DNA of 64,000 bases from Bacillota bacterium (GTDB lineage: Bacteria; Bacillota; Clostridia; Oscillospirales; Oscillospiraceae). The notes under the pieces were generated by a model. The model made no database searches, was not told where the DNA came from, and saw only the letters and a list, made by a program, of their open reading frames with translations. Where the stretch lies: positions 101,050-165,049 of the forward strand of contig JAETOJ010000002.1 of the NCBI GenBank assembly GCA_021768085.1, written 5' to 3'. The position numbers were made by a program, and so were the translations under genes. Shown here piece after piece: positions 8,723 through 17,718 of this stretch. Within the stretch, counting starts at the first letter, position 1; each line of letters starts with the position of its first letter.

Positions 8723-9208
8723 TTATTGGCTACGAAACGCTTGATACTCCTTGTCCAGTCGGAAGGTATAGATCACCGCAAACACTCCTGCCAGGACAAT
8801 GAGCCAGCCGGTTATCTTTCCAGAACTCAACAGCGTTATAGCGAAACTTGCAACACCGTATACCAGCAGAATAATGGAACAGACCCTGCTCTGCTTCAGG
8901 TGAATGAGCAGGCCCAGCACTAATACGATAGCGGCATCAATCAGCATCATCGGGGCGAACAGTATGGCAACCACAGCCGTCACCACGGCGCAGATGTAGC
9001 ACAAAATTGCAGCGCCCTGGATGTTCTTACGGGTTCTGTCCGCGGCGTAGTTCCGGCAAAACTCTGCCTTTGAGATGTCCCGGTTTTCCATCGCCGCGGC
9101 CGGTGCGGCAGGGTTCCCCCAGGGCCGATCCTCTTTCTGTACCGCACCGCAGGAAGGACAATGCTTCTGTCCCGGCTGGATCTCTGTTCCGCAGGTTGGA
9201 CATTTCAA
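8723..9208 (-). CDS. Zinc-ribbon membrane protein
   Basis: 161 residues. A zinc ribbon starts at the N-terminus (CPTCGTEIQPGQKHCPSCG), followed by a linker and three to four hydrophobic helices between about 55 and 150. The start is a TTG giving MKCPTCG, because GGAGG is 8 nt from it but 13 nt from the next possible codon. Members of this loose group are common in Clostridia; no activity is known. It is the last gene of the 14.9-8.7 kb block of envelope genes. Confidence 0.6.
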   Translation of the reverse strand: MKCPTCGTEIQPGQKHCPSCGAVQKEDRPWGNPAAPAAAMENRDISKAEFCRNYAADRTRKNIQGAAILCYICAVVTAVVAILFAPMMLIDAAIVLVLGLLIHLKQSRVCSIILLVYGVASFAITLLSSGKITGWLIVLAGVFAVIYTFRLDKEYQAFRSQ

Positions 9209-9428
9209 TTTAGATTCCTCCTTGATATGTCAGATCTCTATTACAAAACAGCAAACGCACGGCATGGAATAGTCAGTATCCGCTACGGTTAAACCTGTCA
9301 TGCACTCCAGTGGTTCTGAGCTTGCGCCACACCACATTCCCATACTGCGCCGCAATCCTTATAGCCTAATTGATCGGGAAAATTTAAATATACTGGAGGG
9401 TGCTCTGTCATATGCGTCACCTCTTGGT

Positions 9429-9755
9429 CTACAAGTTTTGAATGCCCGCTTGCAGCAGCCATTTCTGGAGCTTTTTCACGGGGAAGCCAGTGAGGGTAAA
9501 TCGTTCACCCCCTCTGCTGTGTAAGGTGACCTTTGTGAAAAACAAGTGCCTGCCAACCGTGAAGCCCCTGATCTTTGCAAGTTCAAGCTCAAATTCCGGA
9601 TGGCTGAGCCATGAGATATAGAAGCATACCCTTTGGTTCGTGACGAAGATGGTACCGCGCCATGTTTGGCATGAGTTTCCCGGCACCGGCTCCCAATAGG
9701 CCATCATCCCCTGCCCGATCAGCAGTTCGCCTATTCTAAGCTGAATATTTGCCAA
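9429..9755 (-). CDS. Small GRAM/PH-like domain protein
   Basis: 108 residues. The pattern of short beta strands (GTIFVTNQRVCFYI, then a strand with FELELAKIRG) and a terminal amphipathic helix is typical of bacterial GRAM/PH-like domains, which often bind membranes or partner proteins. The start is TTG with AGGAG 9 nt upstream. The 220 bases between it and the zinc-ribbon gene show no convincing gene. Confidence 0.5.
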   Translation of the reverse strand: MANIQLRIGELLIGQGMMAYWEPVPGNSCQTWRGTIFVTNQRVCFYISWLSHPEFELELAKIRGFTVGRHLFFTKVTLHSRGGERFTLTGFPVKKLQKWLLQAGIQNL

Positions 9756-9837
9756 AAGCGCCCGCTCCTTTCACCAATTATCCCAGGTGAACTATTCGCC
9801 TGCATCGTAAGCTGCCGGACAATCGCATCTCGGAACT

Positions 9838-10385
9838 TCATATGGTCTTCCTCACTCTCACTACCGGGCTGTGAAGCGCCTTCAAGCTGGCTGCTCTCAG
9901 GCGTAGCTGAGTTGCGCCTCGCACCCGAAGCATCCGCATCTCCAAATGCGATTCCTCCTCATGGGTCAAGCCTTTCCATTCCCCAGTACCGTCCAGACTA
10001 TTCTGACGTAGGGTGCCTATGTAGGCGGAGATCACCTCATCCTTTGTGGGGCCGCCATCGCTCCCCAAATCCCACCGGGCCTGCAACCTCCAATCTTCCA
10101 GAAATTCTTTCGTTTTTTAGCGCAGCCCTCACGGTAGCCTTGCCGGGCGGCTTCATCAATACTTTTCAACGTTCCAAGGATGCGGATATCTGTGCCATGG
10201 GTCACATTCTTGCCAAGACTCGCTGCGGCACTGGGGTCACAGCGTAAACAGGCCTGGGGCGCGCCAGTGGTGATCTTCGTGATATTGGGGACGTTCCCCC
10301 AGTTCGTGACGTTCGTGATGGTTCCTTTAAAAACAGATTCATACGCTATTTGTACCTGAATAGCCGCGCCTTTGAGACCGTACAA
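9838..10385 (-). pseudogene. Frameshifted gene of unknown function
   Basis: Two reading frames look like halves of one protein: 10385-10032 ends near YREGCAKK, and 10086-9838 continues as KEFLEDWRLQARWDLG. Joining them needs one extra A in the run of six A residues near 10115. The predicted joined product has no recognised domain; its first half has a CLRC pair. The first half may itself continue the preceding gene through a second one-base change in a TTT run near 10385. Possibilities are decay, sequencing error in homopolymers, or slippage. A classic -1 heptamer is not present. Confidence 0.45.
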
Positions 10386-10771
10386 ACTGTCTCCGCAGGT
10401 GCACTGCTCAGCAGATTGGCAAGCGGCGCGTACTCACACACCACAGTCTTCTCCGGCACCTCCTGTCCCCGCACCAGCAAGAAGTCCGTCACCAGAACCG
10501 CCCGCGCCCCACAGTTTGGGCACACCAGCGGCCACATTCGGCACGCCCTCTGCCCCACCGGGATATCCCCTGTCTGGGCGATAGGCCAGCAGGCCACGCC
10601 GTAGTAATCGCCGGAAGGCGTATAGTCTTTATCTTGATAGACCGGGAGCAGAAACAGCCGGGGCGCGCCCCGCTTTTTGGTTCGGGCTCCGCATTCATCG
10701 CATCGGGGCGTCAGTTCACCGCGGGCGATGAACTTGCCGCCTGTAAGGCGCTCCCAAAAGCTGTAGTCCAT
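10346..10771 (-). CDS. Double zinc-ribbon protein
   Basis: About 141 residues from the ATG that lies 5 nt after the previous stop; no strong ribosome site is seen, so translation is probably coupled. Two CxxC pairs (CDECGARTKK and CPNCGARAVL) suggest two zinc-binding knuckles separated by a mostly beta region. No membrane segment. The C-terminus may be shortened by a frameshift into the following frame (see 9838-10385). Confidence 0.5.
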   Translation of the reverse strand: MDYSFWERLTGGKFIARGELTPRCDECGARTKKRGAPRLFLLPVYQDKDYTPSGDYYGVACWPIAQTGDIPVGQRACRMWPLVCPNCGARAVLVTDFLLVRGQEVPEKTVVCEYAPLANLLSSAPAETVCTVSKARLFRYK

Positions 10772-10776
10772 CGTGG

Positions 10777-11334
10777 TCAGGCTTTCGCGTTGGCCTTCGC
10801 GGTATTCAAAAGGCTGCAAAGCTGATCTGCCTTGGAGATAGCCTCCAGCACCCGCTTATCCTTCATAGACAGCGTCCCCCGGGACACCCGGAGCGTGGCA
10901 ATTCGCACCTTCTTGCCGTCCAGCAGGAACTCACAGCTCACCTGAGAGGTGCCCGCGCCAAATTTTCCGTCATTGACCCGCACATTGGTCACCTTACTCA
11001 GGTCAACGAACTGAAGCTCCGGGTTATAGCGGGCAACCACACCCATACGGCCGCTCTGATCAATGTAGTACACCGCATTATGGGCCTCGAACTTATACTG
11101 GTAGGTAAAGCCCTGGGCCTGGAATCCCGCCTCCAGCGCCTTGGCAGTTTTCTTCATCTTGCTCTCCAGGAACATAGGAATGGCCACCGCAATGCCAATC
11201 GCAACAAAAGCGACGATAACAAAGACGGCCTTGTTATCCATCAGTACGGTAAAGGCCAGGATGGCCAAAATGATGGCCACCACCGCCGGAATACCGGCCC
11301 AAATGGCAAGATAGGAAGTGTTTACTTTTTTCAT
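10777..11334 (-). CDS. Membrane protein with cytoplasmic tail
   Basis: About 185 residues. Two adjacent transmembrane helices (about 8-28 and 35-55) are followed by a soluble C-terminal domain with alternating strands (residues 80-160). The start is ATG with AGGAG 10 nt upstream. The tail resembles a PH-like sheet, but I do not recognise the family. It lies in the middle of the envelope block. Confidence 0.55.
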   Translation of the reverse strand: MKKVNTSYLAIWAGIPAVVAIILAILAFTVLMDNKAVFVIVAFVAIGIAVAIPMFLESKMKKTAKALEAGFQAQGFTYQYKFEAHNAVYYIDQSGRMGVVARYNPELQFVDLSKVTNVRVNDGKFGAGTSQVSCEFLLDGKKVRIATLRVSRGTLSMKDKRVLEAISKADQLCSLLNTAKANAKA

Positions 11335-11393
11335 GGTTGATGTTCTCCTCTCCAAATGATTTCTCTATATGAACCGCACCCTGCGGAAATCGT

Positions 11394-12449
11394 TCACCTG
11401 GTATGGATGATGCGGTTGCAGGACGCCCGCCGGACGATCCGTCCATCGTCCGTCCAGTAGCGGTGGTCGGGGTACTGCCCCGGCTCAATGGATGCCTCAT
11501 ACAGCTCCACCACCTGATTATACTCGTCCTTTTTCAGCGGATAGGGCAGATCAAAGGGCCGGACGTTCTGCCTACCCGCGGCCACGCCGCCACTGAGTAC
11601 CTGGGAATACATCAGGTCGAACAGCGCCTGCTGCTCCCTGGACAGGGCCGCGTAACCCTCCACCTCGTCGCAGATGGGCACCGCCAGGTCGCCGTACATC
11701 CAACAGCCCTCCGGCGCCGTCAGATCCACCGCCATGCCGGAGGTGCGCTCCTTCCCCGCGGCGTCTGTGATGGTGAGGATGGTGCCCGTCTCCGGCAGGT
11801 AGATCACGGTATAGGAAAGCTGGGTCAGCTGGGTACAGGAGAGCAGTGTTGCGGCGCACCGCAGGGAGATGTCCTCCGCCGTGTCATAGTACACAAACCG
11901 CTCGTCGGGCAGCGCCCTGGCCCCACGGCGCAGCTGGCGCTCCACCAGCAGCAGCGGCCCCTCGTAGACTGCGGGCTGGCCGGACTGGTACAGCTCCAGA
12001 TCCCGCCCGGTCTCCTGGATCTCCCGGGGCAGCGCCGCCCGCAGCACCTCCGTGCCGAATAGGAACACCGCCAGACCGCACAGGGCGGCGTAGGCCACCC
12101 AGGGGGTTCCCCGTGGAGTCCGCCGCTGGCCGCTCAGCTCGTTCCGGTAGAAATTTCGCCGTTCCTCCGTCGTGGCGAACTCCGGGGGCTGGGCGCTCTC
12201 CCAGCGGCGTTTGGATCGGCGGACGCCGGCCTGCTCCAAAACAAAGCACAGCACCGGCACAAAGGGGGATACGGTCAGCAGCACCATGCGGGCAATCCAC
12301 CCCCAATGCTCCCCCTGGAGAACCGCCACCGCCGGGTCGGCTCCAAACTGCCAGAACAGGGCTTTCAGGACAAAGGGCGCGCCCAGGGCGCAGGCGGGCA
12401 GCACAAGGGCCAGTATCAGAGCCAGGATCAGCCATTTTTTCTCCTTCAC
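11394..12449 (-). CDS. Multi-pass membrane protein of unknown function
   Basis: 351 residues with hydrophobic helices near 7-30, 50-72 and 118-138, then a long C-terminal soluble region likely outside the membrane. The start is GTG with GGAGG 8 nt upstream; the gene begins 3 nt after the stop of the preceding membrane-protein gene, so the two are cotranslated. No catalytic motif is seen. Confidence 0.55.
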   Translation of the reverse strand: MKEKKWLILALILALVLPACALGAPFVLKALFWQFGADPAVAVLQGEHWGWIARMVLLTVSPFVPVLCFVLEQAGVRRSKRRWESAQPPEFATTEERRNFYRNELSGQRRTPRGTPWVAYAALCGLAVFLFGTEVLRAALPREIQETGRDLELYQSGQPAVYEGPLLLVERQLRRGARALPDERFVYYDTAEDISLRCAATLLSCTQLTQLSYTVIYLPETGTILTITDAAGKERTSGMAVDLTAPEGCWMYGDLAVPICDEVEGYAALSREQQALFDLMYSQVLSGGVAAGRQNVRPFDLPYPLKKDEYNQVVELYEASIEPGQYPDHRYWTDDGRIVRRASCNRIIHTR

Positions 12450-12452
12450 ACG

Positions 12453-13265
12453 CTATTCCTCCCCGCAGGAGATCCACAGCACCAGCTTGCTGTGGGGCAG
12501 GTAATCCACCCGGATCGGGTAAATGTTAGTCTCGAAGCCTGTCAGGTCGAACTGGATCCGACCCATGCGGCAGGTCACATCGTCCACATGGATGTCGCAC
12601 ACCCAGCGGTTGTAGAGCCCCGGCATGATGGGCATAAGGGTTTTAGACCAGCGGGGGCTGGTGTACCAGGGGATGGGGTCGTACTCCCCTTCCGGTTCCC
12701 GGCCCATGCCCACCAGCACGTTGTTCCGGGCTGTGGCGTCGATCTGCTCCTCGGTGACGACGCCGGTGCGCCACTCCCCCGCCAGCACCAGGGGCAGATC
12801 CTGGGCATAGGGAATCAGCGACCACACCGACCAGCCCGCCAGCAGCAGGGTCAGCGCCCATGCCGCCCCTACCCTGCCCCAGACCGGCCTGCGGCCGAAC
12901 ATCCGGAAGGTAAACACCAGCCGCTCATAGCACTGGACGGCCAGCAGCACCGCCAACCCCAGATTGATTATTAGGGGAACCACCGACGCCAGGTACATAT
13001 AGGGCCGGAAGGATCGCCCCAGGAAGGAGAACATATCCTGGAGCTGATTGGCAAACAGGCCGCCCACCCCCACCTGGAGAACCAGCGTCACCACCGCCAG
13101 CAGCACCGGCGCCCGCCACAGCCGCCTGGACAGGGCGGCCCGGATCAGCCGCTGCTCCCGGCGGGTAAACTGATCCTGGTGTTCCCGGAACCAGATGTAG
13201 GCATCCTCCCAACGGCCCTGAGCCGTCAGCTCCGCCATAGGTTCATATTGCTCACTTCTGTCCAT
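12453..13265 (-). CDS. Membrane protein of unknown function
   Basis: 270 residues. A charged N-terminal helix (1-45) precedes three or four hydrophobic helices (about 50-72, 88-108 and 130-150), and a C-terminal soluble region follows. There is no clear ribosome site: the ATG is 6 nt after the previous stop, so coupling is likely. It pairs with the 351-residue membrane protein downstream. Confidence 0.55.
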   Translation of the reverse strand: MDRSEQYEPMAELTAQGRWEDAYIWFREHQDQFTRREQRLIRAALSRRLWRAPVLLAVVTLVLQVGVGGLFANQLQDMFSFLGRSFRPYMYLASVVPLIINLGLAVLLAVQCYERLVFTFRMFGRRPVWGRVGAAWALTLLLAGWSVWSLIPYAQDLPLVLAGEWRTGVVTEEQIDATARNNVLVGMGREPEGEYDPIPWYTSPRWSKTLMPIMPGLYNRWVCDIHVDDVTCRMGRIQFDLTGFETNIYPIRVDYLPHSKLVLWISCGEE

Positions 13266-13271
13266 GGGGCG

Positions 13272-13874
13272 TCACACGTTATTTCGGGCGATGGCGTTCT
13301 CCAGAATATCGTCATCGTCAAAGCGGAAGGTGTAGGACACCTGCCCCTTGGTGTAGGAGATGGCGTTTGCATCCTCGTTCTCACTGTAGGTGTAGCCCTT
13401 CAGTGCGCCGTCCATGTACGATTTGATCTCCGTCTTGGTCTGTTCCTCCATCTCCAGTCCCGCCACGGACACCTTGACATTGTCCGCCAGCAGATCCTGG
13501 ATGTCACAGGAGATGGAGTTGATCTTCCCCTCCCGGATCTCCACCTGCTCGGAACTGGGGTTATACACCCAGCAGTTAATGGACGCCCCGGAGCTACCCT
13601 TTACCTTAAAAGGCACGCCGGAGTTATAGTAGCTCTTGGCCTCCAGCACCACATTGCTGTAGTTGTAGGTTCGCACGGTATTGCCCTCAACGGACATGGT
13701 GGAAAACACGTAGCCATCGCTCATGAAGTCCCGCACGCTGATGGTACGCATCTGATAGGTCTTTCCGTTGATGGTGATCTCGGCCTTGGCCGCGCCCGAA
13801 AGGAAGATGTAGCATCCTATCCCAACCAGGATCAGCAGGCAGATCATGCCCAAAATTGGATTGCGCTTTTTCAA
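13272..13874 (-). CDS. Membrane-anchored exported protein
   Basis: 200 residues. A basic N-terminus and one hydrophobic helix (7-27) anchor a beta-rich soluble domain containing a single conserved-looking Cys (INCWVYNPSS). The start is TTG with GAGG 9 nt upstream. The tail contains an Asp cluster (FDDDD). No family recognised. Confidence 0.55.
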   Translation of the reverse strand: MKKRNPILGMICLLILVGIGCYIFLSGAAKAEITINGKTYQMRTISVRDFMSDGYVFSTMSVEGNTVRTYNYSNVVLEAKSYYNSGVPFKVKGSSGASINCWVYNPSSEQVEIREGKINSISCDIQDLLADNVKVSVAGLEMEEQTKTEIKSYMDGALKGYTYSENEDANAISYTKGQVSYTFRFDDDDILENAIARNNV

Positions 13875-13911
13875 CTCAAAGCACCTCTTTTATCCTAATT
13901 CCAGCGGCGCG

Positions 13912-14946
13912 TCAGGACGCCATGGAGCTGTTATACAGGTCGATGCAGGCAGTCAGCACCACGTTCACATGGATCAGGCCCCCAAGGTACTCCCGTCCGG
14001 GATCCTCAATGGGTCGGCCGCTCTCTACCTGCTTGATCATCCACTCCAGGGCGGAGGCCATCCGGTCGATCTGAGTGCCGATGTGGTAGGCGCCGTCGGC
14101 GGTCATGGACTCCTCCATCAGCTGGTTGTTGTCCGCCGCCGCGGCCTTGTAGTCCGCAATGGTATCCAGCAGCTCCTGGTACAGCGGGCGGATGGGGGCC
14201 AGATCCAGATTTTCGATGTTCTCGTCGGAGATCCCCTGAGCGGAGCACTCGGCGGTGATCTTCTTCACCACCGTGATGGAGTGGCTGAAGTTGTAGGCCA
14301 GCAGCCGCCCTTCCTCCTGCATCTTCTGCTCCTCTGCCTCTACCCGCTGGATGCTCATGGCTTGGATGGCGCTCATGTACTGGAACGCCAGCTCCTGGAA
14401 CACAGCGGCGTTGGCCTGGATGGCCTTGTGGTACTCCTTGGGTTTGGCGTACTGGTCGGCGGCATAGTCATAGTTGTGGGCGATCTCGGAGAAGGTCTCC
14501 ATCAGCGTCCGCATGGGCTCCAGAATCTGTTTGGTCAGGCCGTCCAGCTCCTCAAAAGCCGGCGCCATCCCAACCACATACTCCGCGTCCTCCAGGATGT
14601 CGGTGTTGTAGCCGGAAATGTCATACTTGTAAGTGTACTCACTGTCCGGGATCAGGGCAAACTCGTCGGCGTACTCCACCACCTCATAGTAGCTATACAG
14701 GGTATCCAGCACGTCCACAATCTTGTTGTTCATCTGCACGTAGACATTGTACTTCACCGTCTCCGCCGTCTCCGGATCCAGGGTCTCCTCCGGGGGAGTG
14801 GGGGCCGGGGTGGGCTCCGCCTTCTGGGTAGGAGTAGGCTTGTCGGTCTCCTTCCCGCCGGTGCCGCCCGACAAATCGCACCCGACGCTCGCCGTCAGCA
14901 GCAGCAGAGACAGCATCAGGGCCGCCAACTTCTTGGTCTTGTTCAT
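13912..14946 (-). CDS. DUF3829 (YiiG-like) lipoprotein
   Basis: 344 residues. A lipoprotein signal ends in LTASVGC (Cys 23), followed by a Pro/Thr-rich stalk (35-58) and a long helical domain of the DUF3829/YiiG type, in which helical pairs carry many Glu, Tyr and Met residues. It would sit on the outer face of the membrane. GAGGAGG lies 9 nt before the ATG. It is the first gene of the 14.9-8.7 kb block; the function of the family is not known. Confidence 0.7.
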   Translation of the reverse strand: MNKTKKLAALMLSLLLLTASVGCDLSGGTGGKETDKPTPTQKAEPTPAPTPPEETLDPETAETVKYNVYVQMNNKIVDVLDTLYSYYEVVEYADEFALIPDSEYTYKYDISGYNTDILEDAEYVVGMAPAFEELDGLTKQILEPMRTLMETFSEIAHNYDYAADQYAKPKEYHKAIQANAAVFQELAFQYMSAIQAMSIQRVEAEEQKMQEEGRLLAYNFSHSITVVKKITAECSAQGISDENIENLDLAPIRPLYQELLDTIADYKAAAADNNQLMEESMTADGAYHIGTQIDRMASALEWMIKQVESGRPIEDPGREYLGGLIHVNVVLTACIDLYNSSMAS

Positions 14947-15080
14947 AATCCATATCCTCCTCGTTGGTCATCGTTCTCAGGGCAGATCTTTGATCCGCCC
15001 GTGTATTTGCTCAGGCCTTCAGGACTTCGTCAGATGCACTCTTACACTGCCCTAAACAGCCATCAAGCCAAAAGAGAAAA

Positions 15081-15125
15081 AGGCGCCTTCTGTCGCATAG
15101 CAAGCCATGCGGCAAAAAGCGCCTT
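15081..15125 (-). terminator. Probable terminator upstream of lipoprotein gene
   Basis: On the minus strand an outer GGCGC/GCGCC stem encloses an inner TGCCGCAT/ATGCGACA stem and is followed by TTTTTCTCTTTT. It would stop transcripts arriving from the decayed region before the lipoprotein operon. Between 14947 and 15480 I see nothing else convincing. Confidence 0.45.
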
Positions 15126-15480
15126 CTCGTATAGGGGAACTCTGCATCCACCATTTTTTGCACACAACAAGCCCGCTCAGCTAAACGGCAATAGCTGACT
15201 AATGATGACGCAGATCACAGTTTTTGTCAACCCCTTTTCCATAAATCCGCAAACTTTCTACTTAATTTATATTGGCAGATTATCTGAGGAATTAAGGCGC
15301 ATTGGAGCCAAATTGCTATACATTTGGAAGTTACAAACACGTGATTACAATACCTCCTTATCTTTCTTTATGTCAGAACCGCAAGGTTTGGGGACATATT
15401 CTTCGCGGCCCCTATATTTGTTTAACTCACACAGTCCTTCCCCGTTGAGGATGTTTTCAATAGAAAAATTGACGCTCTGT

Positions 15481-15655
15481 TAAACCCGTATGTCCAAACC
15501 GGAGCCCGCGCTGCTCCTGGCATTGTTGCCCCTACTTGACTGTTCCGTCCGATACGCTTCATCGTAGATTGCGCTGGCCGTATAGGGCAGTCCGGACAGC
15601 CGGAACGCGTTCGACCCCGACCCTTTAAACAGGCCGCGGTCAGCCGCTGCTCACC
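15481..15655 (-). pseudogene. 3' remnant of an unidentified gene
   Basis: An open minus frame without start codon ends in TAA at 15481 and encodes a coding-looking tail (FRLSGLPYTASAIYDEAYR, then a Ser/Gly/Asn-rich end). The upstream part is missing or out of frame. It probably belongs to the same decayed segment as 15700-17599. Confidence 0.3.
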
Positions 15656-15699
15656 TTGCCGTCCACCGCGCCGATCTCCGATCTATCGGAACAAAGGAG

Positions 15700-15900
15700 C
15701 TATGAGACAGAGGTTCGGGTGGTTTTCCGGTTGACCGCCGACCCACCGCCCAGCAGGCTGCCCGACTTCAGCTTGAGCCTTTCTCCTCCCCTGAGCAAGC
15801 CGAGCAGGGACATCCCTGCCCCGCTCCTCATGGATCTCAGCCCCAGGGATGCTCCCCCTATCCTGAAGCGATAGCTTCTGGGAATATTGCTGAATGACAT
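15700..15900 (-). CDS. Small basic protein, possibly a remnant
   Basis: 66 codons starting with ATG that has AGGAGG 8 nt upstream. The product is rich in Gly, Leu, Arg and Ser and resembles nothing I know. The good ribosome site argues for a former real gene; its position between a broken gene and a 3' remnant suggests truncation. Confidence 0.3.
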   Translation of the reverse strand: MSFSNIPRSYRFRIGGASLGLRSMRSGAGMSLLGLLRGGERLKLKSGSLLGGGSAVNRKTTRTSVS

Positions 15901-15977
15901 ATTCCGCTCCTCCTTTTTTAGTCCTGGGCCAGGCTTGCCCGCTCCGCCCTGTACGACTCCATATAGATCTGTCTGAT

Positions 15978-16794
15978 TCAATAGTCAAATTGCATCTCCT
16001 CCCAGGTGGGCACCATCGTCCAGGCCCCATAGCCGCTGTTGTAGCTGGCGATCATACGCCTGCGCTCGTCGGCGATGTGGGCGGTGGTGTTATGGGCGCC
16101 CACGGACACGCCGGCGGTGTGGAACGACCCAAACAGGCACAGGATGTTCTCGCCGCCGCCCTCATACCGGTCGTACTGGCCGATGAGCTGAGAAACCCGG
16201 GCAATCGCCCTCTCCCGCTCCGGGGAGATATGCTGGGCCTGATAGTCCCGCACAAAGGATTGTATTCCTCCGACATATAGACCCCCGCCTGGGCGTCCGC
16301 CCTGGCGTACTCCCGCACCCTCGCAATAAAGGGGGCATCCGCCAACGCACGTTCCACCAGCTCCGGCAGTGTGACGTCCTCTGGGTCAAACACCGGGATG
16401 GTGATCAGATCCGAGAACCGGTTCAAATCGACGATGACACTCTCCGCGATCCGGATCAGCTCGTCCTCCGGGAGCGGCGCACGTATCCATAAGGAGCTCC
16501 CACCCTCCGCGGCGGGCCACACCAGAACGCTGTCCTCACTGTCTTCCACCCGCAGGTACAGCTCCGCCGCCCTGCCGTCCACGTAGACGGTCTTGGCGTC
16601 ACCGACGCCCCCTCCGGTCGGGGCGCCCGATGCCGGATGGGGCGAGCCGCCCTTCGCACCAGCCTGCCCATCCTCTTTTCAAACTCCGGCGAGAAATCAT
16701 GCTCCGGCAGCTCCGCCATCAGGCTTCCATACTCCTGGCGGGCCGCGTCCAGCATAACCCTGCGGGCCAGGTTGTCCAACGCCCGGTCTGTCAC
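15978..16794 (-). pseudogene. Decayed anti-sigma factor fused to DUF5682-like remnant
   Basis: Three frames are needed to read this unit. 16794 to about 16630 gives an anti-sigma-like N-terminus (LPEHDFSPEFEKRMGRLVRRA). The membrane segment is missing, and about 16610-16430 continues in another frame as a DUF4367-like tail (SSLWIRAPLPEDELIRIAES). Near 16262 one base is missing (EEYNP then FVRDYQAQHISPERE), and the end carries LCLFGSFHTAGV and YNSGYGAW. These two blocks resemble the CVCGSFHVAGL and RSGYGAG blocks of the DUF5682 protein at 1762-4074. Deletion plus frameshifts explain the structure. Confidence 0.6.
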
Positions 16795-16975
16795 GGTGAT
16801 CCCTCCCTGCCTCTTTGATTCCGAAAGAGCTGCAGCGATCTGATCCCGCCGCGCGGAGCAGCCCTTCTACCATGATTAACGCAGCGAACCCATAAATTCT
16901 CACAGGATTTTCAAAAAATATGAAAACAAGCTTGTCCTTGTCCCATACCTGCACCGGATCCATCGTCAAAGGCAA

Positions 16976-17026
16976 CGCAAAAAACCGCCCCTTGCCATGC
17001 TAAACACGGCAAGGAGACGGTTTTTC
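16976..17026 (-). terminator. Terminator after broken sigma-factor gene
   Basis: Minus-strand hairpin with paired AAAACCG...CGGTTTT and CCTTGCC...GGCAAGG segments followed by TTTTTTG, about 45 nt after the sigma-gene stop. Confidence 0.7.
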
Positions 17027-17069
17027 ACAGTAAGCACAAAATATCACGCAAATTCTCTGCCCGGAAGCA

Positions 17070-17599
17070 TTACGCATCCAGCAGGAAGCCCTCTCGCTCC
17101 ACAATGTCACGCAGAAGCCGGCGGCCACGGTTTACCCGGGTGCTGACCGCTGTCTTCGTCAGGCCCAGCTTGGCCGCGATCTCCCCATCGGAATAGCCCA
17201 TTAGCAGCTTCATCTCCAGGACGGCCCGGTAGGTCTGAGGCAGTCGGGTGAAGCTGTCCACCAGCATGTGGTAGTCGGTGACAGCCTCGGAGGATTCCGC
17301 AACGCTATCCCAATCCTCCAGTGGAACCTCCCCCCTTCTTTTCCGCAGGAGAGATGGCCTCGTTTCTGGCAATGACCACAATCTGGGGAGCCAGATCCTC
17401 AACGGGGGGCGCTTTGGAGCTTATTGAACTGCTTGATGATCCGTAGGAAGGCGTTATACACCGCGTCCTCCGCGTCCTGGCAGTTGTGCAGGACGCCTTC
17501 CGCCACCCGGTACATGAGGCCGCGATAGTTTAGATAGATCTGCTCAAACCGAATTTTTTCCTCCGGCGTGTCCATCATTTGCAGATAATAGACCAGCAT
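17070..17599 (-). pseudogene. Frameshifted ECF-type sigma-70 factor
   Basis: The first frame has sigma region 2 (IYLNYRGLMYRVAEGVLHN, DAEDAVYNAFLRIIKQF) and stops near 17399. The last frame has region 4 (LPQTYRAVLEMKLLMGYSDG, then KLGLTKTAVSTRVNRGR). Restoring the gene needs loss of one C from the C6 run at 17404-17409, and gain of a CT unit in the CT repeat near 17350; the bridge then reads as VEDLAPQIVVIARNEAIS. GGAGG lies 8 nt before the ATG at 17599. Two independent changes, and a broken anti-sigma gene next door, favour true decay over sequencing error. Confidence 0.75.
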
Positions 17600-17718
17600 C
17601 AGCTGCACCTCCCACTCCCAGACATGGGGCTCCGTGTCGGGTATATACCCTTTTATCTATTATCGGCAAACGACGAAAAAAGTTAAGATTAGCGGGGAAT
17701 AGGGGTAATTAAGCGCAC

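Noticed and set aside
10100..10125. Programmed -1 frameshift at the A6 run
   Set aside because: The zero-frame codons (GCT AAA AAA CGA) do not give an X XXY YYZ heptamer with re-pairing in the P site, so mutation or error is simpler.
13846..15198. Plus-strand open frame of 450 codons
   Set aside because: Antisense to the DUF3829 lipoprotein gene, which has a signal peptide, ribosome site and sensible composition.
15202..15483. Plus-strand ORF of 93 codons
   Set aside because: No ribosome site, low-complexity composition and no similarity that I recognise; lies in a decayed interval.
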